This document shows positions 15,160 to 21,680 of a stretch of DNA of 35,887 nucleotides, piece by piece. A program made the translations under genes and the position numbers. Positions within the stretch are counted from its first letter, which is position 1. Every line of letters begins with the position of its first letter. Under the pieces are notes generated by a model. The model was not told where the DNA came from and did no database searches. It worked only from the letters and a program-made list of their open reading frames with translations. Source of the stretch: Lachnospiraceae bacterium UBA3273 (GTDB taxonomy: Bacteria > Bacillota > Clostridia > Lachnospirales > Lachnospiraceae); contig DEUB01000041.1 of NCBI GenBank assembly GCA_002362385.1, forward strand, positions 1 through 35,887, read 5' to 3'.

Positions 15160-16527
15160 ATGGAACATGACAGCATTTCAAAAATCACACCCGAAATTAT
15201 CCATCTTGCCGAGATGTCCCGGAACGCCGGCATTATCGAACAGGAATTATTTACAAAATATGATGTAAAGCGCGGTCTGCGCGATTTAAACGGAAAAGGC
15301 GTTTTAGCCGGTCTTACCAATATTTCCGATGTCCGCGCCTCCAAGGTCGTAAACGGGGAGCAGATTCCCATTCACGGCGATCTGTTCTACCGGGGCTACA
15401 ACGTAAAAGACCTGGTCAGCGGATTTACAAACGACGACCGTTTCGGCTTTGAAGAGGTTACCTACCTGCTTTTATTTGATAAGCTGCCCAACAAAGAAGA
15501 GCTGGCTTCTTTCAGCCGTCTTCTTGGCGAATACCGTACGCTTCCCACAAGCTTCGTGAGGGATATCATAATGAAGGCGCCCAGCAAGGATATGATGAAC
15601 ACCCTTGCCCGTTCCGTGCTGACCCTCTATTCCTATGACGACCGTGCGGACGATACTTCCATTCCCAATGTGCTCAGACAGTGCTTACAATTGATCAGTC
15701 TGTTTCCGCTGCTTTCCATTTACGGATACAATGCTTATAAGCACTATCATGACGGCGCCAGCTTCTTTATCCACTCGCCAAAGCCGGAATTATCAACTGC
15801 CGAAACCATCCTGCATATCCTGCGTCCGGACAGCAGGTATACTCCCCTGGAAGCCAAGATCCTTGATATTGCACTGGTTTTACATATGGAACACGGCGGC
15901 GGCAACAACTCTTCTTTTACCACCCATGTCGTTACTTCTTCCATGACGGATACCTATTCCGTTATCGCTGCGGCGATCGGTTCCTTAAAGGGTCCGAGAC
16001 ATGGCGGCGCCAATATCAAAGTCGTTGGTATGTTTGAAGATATGATGAGCGAGCTTTCCGACTGGGAAGATGAAGAAGAGGTTTCCGCTTACCTTGCAAG
16101 GCTGCTCAACAAAGAAGCCTTTGACCATGCCGGCCTGATCTACGGCGTGGGCCATGCGGTATATTCCAAATCCGACCCCCGTGCGGTCATCTTCAAATCC
16201 TTCGTGGAAAAGCTTTCCGTGGAAAAAGGGCTGGAAAAAGAATTTGCCCTGTACTCTCTTGTTGAAAGGCTGGCTCCCGAAGTAATTGCCAAAGAGCGTA
16301 AGATCTATAAAGGCGTCAGCATCAACGTAGACTTCTATTCCGGCTTTGTATACAAGATGTTAAATCTTCCTTACGAATTGTATACGCCGATATTTGCCAT
16401 TGCCAGGATCAGCGGCTGGAGCGCACACCGTCTGGAAGAGCTTGCCAACAACGGCAAGATCATCCGTCCCGCTTACAAGCCTATTCATGAGGATTTGCGC
16501 TACAAGGAACTTGACAAGAGAAAATAA
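15160..16527 (+). CDS. gltA: Citrate synthase
   Basis: Condenses oxaloacetate and acetyl-CoA to citrate, here most likely for glutamate and 2-oxoglutarate synthesis in an anaerobe. The 455-residue protein keeps all three catalytic positions: the first His in MEHGGGNNSSFTTHV, the second His in YGVGHAVYSKSDPRA and the Asp in NVDFYSGFVY. The substrate regions GLRDLNGKGVLAGLTNIS and GLYRGYN-like FYRGYNVKDLV are also present. It has an N-terminal extension of about 40 residues compared with the short type. A 2-methylcitrate synthase cannot be ruled out by eye, but no prp genes are nearby. GAAAGGTGG precedes the ATG. It stands alone on the plus strand, divergent from deoC. Confidence 0.93.
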   Translation: MEHDSISKITPEIIHLAEMSRNAGIIEQELFTKYDVKRGLRDLNGKGVLAGLTNISDVRASKVVNGEQIPIHGDLFYRGYNVKDLVSGFTNDDRFGFEEVTYLLLFDKLPNKEELASFSRLLGEYRTLPTSFVRDIIMKAPSKDMMNTLARSVLTLYSYDDRADDTSIPNVLRQCLQLISLFPLLSIYGYNAYKHYHDGASFFIHSPKPELSTAETILHILRPDSRYTPLEAKILDIALVLHMEHGGGNNSSFTTHVVTSSMTDTYSVIAAAIGSLKGPRHGGANIKVVGMFEDMMSELSDWEDEEEVSAYLARLLNKEAFDHAGLIYGVGHAVYSKSDPRAVIFKSFVEKLSVEKGLEKEFALYSLVERLAPEVIAKERKIYKGVSINVDFYSGFVYKMLNLPYELYTPIFAIARISGWSAHRLEELANNGKIIRPAYKPIHEDLRYKELDKRK

Positions 16528-16533
16528 TACATA

Positions 16534-16588
16534 AAAACCTGTTATGAAAAGAAGCATTCAAAAAACCGCTCCTTTTCATAACAGGTTT
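16534..16588. terminator. Bidirectional terminator between citrate synthase and thrC
   Basis: An 18-bp perfect inverted repeat: AAAACCTGTTATGAAAAG at 16534-16551 and its complement at 16571-16588, with a 19-base loop. T runs flank the stem in both directions, so it can end both convergent genes. Confidence 0.9.
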
Positions 16589-16614
16589 TCTATTCATATC
16601 ATAATTACACAGCC

Positions 16615-18108
16615 CTATTCATTCATATTAAGAAATTTCTTTACCACGGATTTCATCTCATCCTTTTCACATACGGTATTGTGCAGTACGGGAGCCGTTC
16701 TGATCTCCTCAATGGCTTTAGGCACATCTGTATTGGAAATCCGTGACAGTTCGTCCACCAGTTCAAAATCGCCCATGGAATCATACTTTTCATCAATAGC
16801 CTTCATAACGCTTCTTGTAAACTTGTAAGGGCTTGCCGTAGACGCTATGACGGTCTTCGTGGTATCCTTCGTCTCCTCCCTGTACTTTGCATAAGCTGCT
16901 GCCGCAACCGCCGTATGGGTATCGATCACATAGCTGAATTCCTCATAAAGCTTTTTGATCATGGCAAAGCACTCTTCTTCGCCGGCATAACCGCCCACAA
17001 AATCCTTAAGCTCCTCTCTCATTTCCTCCGTAATTTCATATACGCCCTTTTCCGAGAGGGATTTCATAAGAGCCGCATTTTTCTCCGGTGCATTGCCTGC
17101 GATCCGGTAAATAAGCCTTTCTAAGTTGGAAGAAATCAAAATATCCATAGACGGGGAGCTTGTAAGAATAAATTCCCTGTTCCTGTCATAGGTTCCGCTC
17201 TTAAAGAAATCAAACAAAACCTTATTGTCATTGGATGCGCAGATCAGCTTGTGAATGGGCACACCCATATTCTTTGCATAATATGCGGCAAGAATATTGC
17301 CGAAATTCCCGGTGGGGACCACTACATTGATCTCTTCCCCGTCCCCGATCTTTCCCTGTCCCAACAGCACCGCATAGGAATATACATAGTATACGATCTG
17401 GGGTACCAGACGCCCGATATTAATGGAGTTTGCCGATGAAAACTGGAAACCCTTTTCATCCATTTCCTTTGAAAGGACTTCGTCTCCGAACAGCTTTTTC
17501 ACACCGGTCTGGGCATCGTCAAAATTGCCGTGGATCCCTACTACATGGGTATTGGCGCCCTTCTGGGTAACCATCTGCTTCTCCTGAATGGGGCTTACCC
17601 CGTTCTTTGGGTAAAATACAATGATCCTTGTCCCATCCACATCCGCGAAGCCTGAAAGAGCCGCTTTTCCCGTATCTCCGCTTGTAGCGGTCAGGATAAC
17701 GATTTCATTCTTTACCCCGTTCTTCTTTGCAGAAGTAGTCAAAAGATGGGGCAGAATGGAAAGGGCCATATCCTTAAATGCAATGGTCGCTCCATGGTAT
17801 AACTCTAAGTAATAAGCGTTTCCCGCTTCTGTCAGGGGCGCTATCGCCTCCGTATCAAATTTATCGTCATACGCCTTGTTGATACAGCTTTTCAGTTCTT
17901 CCTCCGTAAAATCATTAAGATACAGCTTCATAACCTCATAGGCAGCTTCCTGGTAAGTCATTTTGGAAATTTCCCTTAAGGAAACATCCAATTTCGGAAT
18001 TTCCATAGGAACGTATAAACCGCCGTCATCCGCCAGACCTTTTAAAATAGCCTGGGACGCAGTTACGGGTGTGCTGTCGCTTCGTGTACTTTTGTATAAT
18101 ATTTCCAT
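16615..18108 (-). CDS. thrC: Threonine synthase
   Basis: Converts O-phosphohomoserine to threonine with pyridoxal phosphate. The 497-residue protein has the PLP lysine in YHGATIAFKDMALS, the phosphate-binding TATSGDTGKAALSGF and the PTGNFGNILAAYYAKNMG segment. N-terminal sequence MEILYKSTRSDSTPVTASQAILKGLADDGGLYVP (about residues 1-34) and length are typical of the long form found in Clostridia and E. coli. It is transcribed alone from its own promoter and ends at the shared terminator with citrate synthase. No hom or thrB is adjacent. Confidence 0.95.
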   Translation of the reverse strand: MEILYKSTRSDSTPVTASQAILKGLADDGGLYVPMEIPKLDVSLREISKMTYQEAAYEVMKLYLNDFTEEELKSCINKAYDDKFDTEAIAPLTEAGNAYYLELYHGATIAFKDMALSILPHLLTTSAKKNGVKNEIVILTATSGDTGKAALSGFADVDGTRIIVFYPKNGVSPIQEKQMVTQKGANTHVVGIHGNFDDAQTGVKKLFGDEVLSKEMDEKGFQFSSANSINIGRLVPQIVYYVYSYAVLLGQGKIGDGEEINVVVPTGNFGNILAAYYAKNMGVPIHKLICASNDNKVLFDFFKSGTYDRNREFILTSSPSMDILISSNLERLIYRIAGNAPEKNAALMKSLSEKGVYEITEEMREELKDFVGGYAGEEECFAMIKKLYEEFSYVIDTHTAVAAAAYAKYREETKDTTKTVIASTASPYKFTRSVMKAIDEKYDSMGDFELVDELSRISNTDVPKAIEEIRTAPVLHNTVCEKDEMKSVVKKFLNMNE

Positions 18109-18143
18109 TGTTTTTTCCCTTTCGTCTCTATCTTTACGGCGTT

Positions 18144-18172
18144 ATTATAGCACACCCGATTTTGAATGGCAA
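18144..18172 (-). promoter_or_regulatory. Promoter of thrC
   Basis: -35 TTGCCA (18167-18172), 17-base spacer, -10 TATAAT (18144-18149). It begins only a few bases after the stop codon of the SleB-like gene, and the transcript leader would be about 30 bases. Confidence 0.75.
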
Positions 18173-18176
18173 TGAA

Positions 18177-18821
18177 CTACTTAAAAAAGCTGTGCCCGCC
18201 GTAATCAAACAGATAGGTCAGATGATGAAAAAACCAGCTGCTCCTTTGTTCTCCCGCCACTTTTGTGGCCACAAAATATAATGCTCCGTCAGATATATCT
18301 TCTCCGTACAACGCCCGCTCCACAACATCCTTTGTTTCTTCGGACACCTTAACGGATTGAAGTCTTCCGTTATAGGCAGGCGTAAACTGCACCTTCCCTC
18401 CGTTTGCCTGATATACTACACCGTTTACCGTAGATGGGAAACGGCTGCTCTCCACACGATTTAACACAACGTTGGCTACTAAAAGCTTGCCGTTTTCATC
18501 TTCACAGCCGGCTTCCGCCTCTACGATCCTCAATAAAGTTTGATAGTCCTCATCGCTGATCTCATACGCCATTTCCCTTGTAACAGACTGTTCTACAATG
18601 GTCCTTCTCTCAGAAACCGCTTCCGGCAATACCCGTATTGTTCTTTCCACATCTTCTTCTCCGCCGTCTCCTATCCTGATCTCCATTTTTTCCGACTCTA
18701 CATTTTCCTCACGGATTTCCTCATTTGTCTTCTGTATCCTTTGAAAGGTTATCTCTATCGTAAGAATGCTAAGAAATGCCAGATAAAATAACACCAGCAT
18801 ATTCCCGTATTTTCTTTTCAT
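18177..18821 (-). CDS. Cell wall hydrolase, SleB/CwlJ type
   Basis: A 214-residue membrane-anchored protein. A signal-anchor helix covers about residues 9-24, an acidic linker about 30-85, and a Hydrolase_2 (SleB/CwlJ) domain about 92-211: SDEDYQTLLRIVEAEAG with the conserved Glu, LLVANVVLNRVESSRFPSTV, VVYQANGGKVQFTPAYNG, and the ending FDYGGHSFF that matches the family IGxHxFY close. In SleB this domain is a lytic transglycosylase that degrades spore cortex at germination; vegetative relatives exist. AAGGAG lies 6 bases before the ATG. It is divergent from the AP2-domain gene. No YpeB or GerQ partner is nearby, so a spore role is inferred, not shown. Confidence 0.88.
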   Translation of the reverse strand: MKRKYGNMLVLFYLAFLSILTIEITFQRIQKTNEEIREENVESEKMEIRIGDGGEEDVERTIRVLPEAVSERRTIVEQSVTREMAYEISDEDYQTLLRIVEAEAGCEDENGKLLVANVVLNRVESSRFPSTVNGVVYQANGGKVQFTPAYNGRLQSVKVSEETKDVVERALYGEDISDGALYFVATKVAGEQRSSWFFHHLTYLFDYGGHSFFK

Positions 18822-18839
18822 AGACTGCTCCTTTTCTTT

Positions 18840-18865
18840 AAGTTGTAATATTTTCTTAACAACTT
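18840..18865. promoter_or_regulatory. Inverted repeat between the SleB-like and AP2 genes
   Basis: Perfect 7-bp arms, AAGTTGT (18840-18846) and ACAACTT (18859-18865), with a 12-base spacer, about 20 bases before the SleB-like start codon. It could be an operator or an mRNA hairpin. Confidence 0.45.
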
Positions 18866-18901
18866 AGTAATTATTTTATACAAGCAGTCCTTAAAATATT
18901 T

Positions 18902-18918
18902 CTAAAATTGAATTTTAG
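18902..18918. promoter_or_regulatory. Perfect 17-bp palindrome over the AP2-gene promoter
   Basis: CTAAAATT and AATTTTAG around a single central G. It covers the whole -35 box (18908-18913) of the promoter of the AP2-domain gene, a classic repressor position, so auto-regulation is an attractive idea. The binding protein is unknown. Confidence 0.5.
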
Positions 18919-18936
18919 CTATTATAATGTTATACT
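18908..18936 (+). promoter_or_regulatory. Promoter of the AP2-domain gene, giving a leaderless or near-leaderless mRNA
   Basis: -35 TTGAAT (18908-18913), 17-base spacer, -10 TATACT (18931-18936). The ATG at 18943 begins 7 bases after the -10 box, where transcription is expected to start. An alternative -10, TATAAT (18923-18928), would leave a leader of only about 8 bases. No ribosome binding site is present in either case. Confidence 0.6.
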
Positions 18937-18942
18937 TTGTAC

Positions 18943-19731
18943 ATGAAAAAATACACTGGAGTCTATGAAGCGACAAAAAAAGACGGCACCCGATATTTTC
19001 GGTCAGGCATAACCTTCCGGGGCAAGCATATCAGCCTGGGAAGCTTTTCTTCTGCCAAAGATGCCAACGGCGCCTATTTAGAAGCGGGAGAGCTTCTTTC
19101 GGATAACGGTCTTCTTCCCGATACCTACACGCCCGTTCTTCTTTCCTTTGGAAAATGCGTTACCTTAATGAATTTCAGGGATAATTTTCTATATATCAAA
19201 AACCCTGTTTATATTAAAAACAAATTTTTCTTCTATTATTACAGCCAGGATATCGTTTATACCTTTGACATCGACGATCTGTTTTATTATGCCGGCCACA
19301 AGATCATGAAACGGGGACGCCATCTGTTCGTAGCCGATTACGGAATGCAGGTCAATATCCTGAACCGTTACGGCATACGTAATTTTGCCGTAGAAGGCAG
19401 GGACTATTATTTTGCCAACGGTAACAACCGGGATTTCCGCTATGCCAACGTTATCTGCATAAATCCCTATTTTGGCGTTACAAGGATCAAAGAAAACGGC
19501 ACCTTCCGTTATCTCGCCAGGATCCATATTAAAGGAAATTACATTGTAGGAACCTATGAATCCGCCCTTCTTGCCGCCATCGCCTATAACAAAGCCGTGG
19601 ACGTTGTAAAGGGGCAGGGAATTCAAAAAAACTATACATATAACTATATTGACGGCATGTCCCCATCAGACTATGCCGCCCTGTATTCCGACTGTAAAAT
19701 TTCACAAAAGCTGTATCATCTCATTTCATAA
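18943..19731 (+). CDS. Two-AP2-domain protein with degenerate HNH-like centre
   Basis: The 262-residue product has an AP2/ERF-like DNA-binding domain at each end. The first (about 3-51) has YTGVYEA, ITFRGKHISLGSFSSAKDA and a closing helix; the second (about 176-235) has YFGVTRI, YLARIHIKGNYIVGTYES and ALLAAIAYNKAVD. The middle (about 80-174) is laid out like AP2-HNH homing endonucleases: FDIDDLFYYAG where the FDxED element is usual, then VEGRDYYFANGNNRDFRYAN where the VDHxNGNxxDNRxxNL motif should be. The His and most metal ligands are missing, so nuclease activity is unlikely. I read it as a nuclease-derived DNA-binding protein, possibly a regulator. It is rich in Tyr, Phe and Asn. A TTG 6 bases upstream is a possible start. 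It is the only plus-strand gene in a long minus-strand stretch and overlaps the GH25 gene tail by 16 bases. Confidence 0.78.
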   Translation: MKKYTGVYEATKKDGTRYFRSGITFRGKHISLGSFSSAKDANGAYLEAGELLSDNGLLPDTYTPVLLSFGKCVTLMNFRDNFLYIKNPVYIKNKFFFYYYSQDIVYTFDIDDLFYYAGHKIMKRGRHLFVADYGMQVNILNRYGIRNFAVEGRDYYFANGNNRDFRYANVICINPYFGVTRIKENGTFRYLARIHIKGNYIVGTYESALLAAIAYNKAVDVVKGQGIQKNYTYNYIDGMSPSDYAALYSDCKISQKLYHLIS

Positions 19732-20861
19732 TCAATAAAACTGATACTTAAGGATACATTTCCGGCAATGCCGTCGATTTTCGCATCCTGTTTATACTCC
19801 CACATGGCAAATTCATAGGGATAGTCCGGCACATCGCCTTCCTTTGAAAGCCAGATATTGTAGCCTGAAAGCTGGGTCAGATCCAGCTTTCGCAAAAGCC
19901 AGTATTTATTTCCGTAAACCGCAGGGGTATACCCATTCTGGCTGATGGTATTGCAGAAGGCTTTTGTAATCGCCGTAAGCTGGTTCTTTGTAAGGTTCTC
20001 CGTTCGGGAGGTATCGTTATTTACCAGTTCCAGATCGAAGACCACGGGATAATCCGGTCTTATTTCCGCCTGCTGCAGGACCTGGACCACAAGGTTCGCC
20101 TCCTCTACGGCTTCTGCTTCGTTAATGGCCTGGGAATAAAAGGATACCCCTATTCCAAGCCCTGCTTCCTTTGCATCTTTCATATAGGTCAGGCAGTTTT
20201 CATCCATGGTTACCGTACCTGTGGAATACCCGCGCTTACCGAGACGGATAATGCAATAATCGACCCCGTCATCCTCCACCTGGGAAAAATTAATGGTTCC
20301 GTAACTGTCATCTACTTTGATCCCCTGTTTGGATATCTTCTTTCCGTCCGCATAATAGCGCATATACGGTTCTTCATAGACAAGTCCCGTATAATCGTAA
20401 TCATTTTTTGCAATATAAGCATTTATCATGACCCATTGGGAAGTACCGTCGGGATAGATCACTTCTGTTTTGGTTCCGTTCTGGGACATATCCTCCTCTT
20501 TTTCGTCCTCTTCCATTTCCTTTAGATTTTCAGCATACCTTTCAGCCGTATGATCCAGGGATTTATCCAGTTCCACATCCTCTTTATACATATTCCAGAA
20601 ATCCAGGTCATCGGATACCAGGGTGGATTCCCCTATAGGATACTCGTCGTCCGCCGCATCATTCACGGAAACGGCGTTTTCCTCCAGCGGCTGATTCCCG
20701 TTATCCGCCAACGGACTGCTCCCCGGCGCCTTAGGCTTATTGGCAATGAACACCACTACAGCCAGCACCATCATAAAGGCCACAATACCCGCTATCATCC
20801 CTCCCAGAGAAACACCCGATTTAATATTATTATCATTTTCAAAATCGTCCGTTAATTTCAT
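19716..20861 (-). CDS. Membrane-anchored GH25-like protein
   Basis: A 381-residue protein with a transmembrane anchor (about 20-41), a 130-residue acidic linker and a GH25 (Chalaropsis lysozyme-like) domain at about 178-376. Family marks seen are YGTINFSQVEDDGVDYCIIRLGKRG, VSFYSQAINEAEAVEEA, the DxE pair at 276-278 in YPVVFDLELV, and MWEYKQDAKIDGIAGNV. GH25 enzymes cut the glycan backbone of peptidoglycan outside the cell. Two conserved acidic positions look replaced: the early Asp of DVS is Lys182 (GIKVDDS) and the late Asp of VDLN is Ser370 (VSLSI). Activity may be reduced or changed. It is the last gene of the polA-coaE-FtsA-like-walJ run and begins 17 bases after walJ, with AAGGAA as ribosome site. 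Confidence 0.86.
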   Translation of the reverse strand: MKLTDDFENDNNIKSGVSLGGMIAGIVAFMMVLAVVVFIANKPKAPGSSPLADNGNQPLEENAVSVNDAADDEYPIGESTLVSDDLDFWNMYKEDVELDKSLDHTAERYAENLKEMEEDEKEEDMSQNGTKTEVIYPDGTSQWVMINAYIAKNDYDYTGLVYEEPYMRYYADGKKISKQGIKVDDSYGTINFSQVEDDGVDYCIIRLGKRGYSTGTVTMDENCLTYMKDAKEAGLGIGVSFYSQAINEAEAVEEANLVVQVLQQAEIRPDYPVVFDLELVNNDTSRTENLTKNQLTAITKAFCNTISQNGYTPAVYGNKYWLLRKLDLTQLSGYNIWLSKEGDVPDYPYEFAMWEYKQDAKIDGIAGNVSLSISFIDYEMR

Positions 20862-20878
20862 TGACTGTTCCTTTCCTT

Positions 20879-21676
20879 CTAAACATTTACCACACGAGAA
20901 GGCTCGCTTCTTTTTGCAATGTCGATAGGAAAATCCGACGCCTTATAAGGGTTTTCCCCCATAGTAATCTCCAGACGTACCGCTTCATATGCCAGTGCGG
21001 GCATATTATTTTCCTTACTCAAATGTCCCAAAAAGATATGCTTCAGATCGTCATGAACGATACGGCTTAAAAGCTTTCCCGCATTTTCATTGGATAAATG
21101 CCCCCTGTTCCCCAAGATCCTCTGTTTCAGATAATAGGGATAGGGTCCCACCTGCAGCATGTTCACATCGTGGTTCGCTTCTAATAAAAGGGCATCCATC
21201 CCCTTTAACTTTTCTTCATTTTCTTCCGTTATCATCCCCAGATCCGTGGCTACCGCAATTTTTCTGCCATGGCCAAAAAACCGGTAAGCCACGGGCTGGG
21301 CCGCATCATGGGAGATTTTCATGGAATCCACCTGAATATCCCCTAAACACACACACTGCTCCTCTTCGATCTCAATAAACCGCTCCTCATCTATCCTGCC
21401 TAAGGAAGCCGTATTGAATATCCCGTTAAGGGTTCCCTTTGTGGCATATACGGGCGCGTCGCACTTCCTGGTCAGAACGCCCAGGCCGCCGATATGGTCG
21501 ATATGTTCATGGGTCACAAATATGGCGCTTAGATCCCTGACAGTCAGTCCGATTCCGTTAAGCCCCTCTTCTATTCTTTTTTTGCTGATGCCCGCATCCA
21601 CCAGTATATGGGTATTTTCATCCCCCACATAAATACAATTTCCGCTGCTTCCGCTGGCAATACTAAGTAAACGCAT
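20879..21676 (-). CDS. walJ: MBL-fold metallohydrolase, WalJ/YycJ family
   Basis: A 265-residue metallo-beta-lactamase-fold protein with the two-metal motif THEHIDHIGG (about 55-64), the N-terminal MRLLSIASGSSGNCIYVG typical of YycJ/WalJ, HDAAQPVAYRF, ATDLGMITEE with the bridging Asp, and LLEANHDVNML, HLSNENA and FLGHLSKENN, all family features. WalJ in Bacillus has 5'-3' exonuclease activity linked to DNA repair and cell-cycle coordination. Here it is not beside walRK but sits between an FtsA-like gene (4 bases upstream, ribosome site overlapping its stop codon) and a wall hydrolase gene, which suits a coordinating role. Symbol assigned by family resemblance. Confidence 0.88.
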   Translation of the reverse strand: MRLLSIASGSSGNCIYVGDENTHILVDAGISKKRIEEGLNGIGLTVRDLSAIFVTHEHIDHIGGLGVLTRKCDAPVYATKGTLNGIFNTASLGRIDEERFIEIEEEQCVCLGDIQVDSMKISHDAAQPVAYRFFGHGRKIAVATDLGMITEENEEKLKGMDALLLEANHDVNMLQVGPYPYYLKQRILGNRGHLSNENAGKLLSRIVHDDLKHIFLGHLSKENNMPALAYEAVRLEITMGENPYKASDFPIDIAKRSEPSRVVNV

Positions 21677-21680
21677 TTTT

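Noticed and set aside
18943..19731. Active homing endonuclease (mobile element) for the AP2 gene
   Set aside because: The HNH residues are not visible, there is no intron or intein context, and no flanking repeats or disrupted gene were seen.
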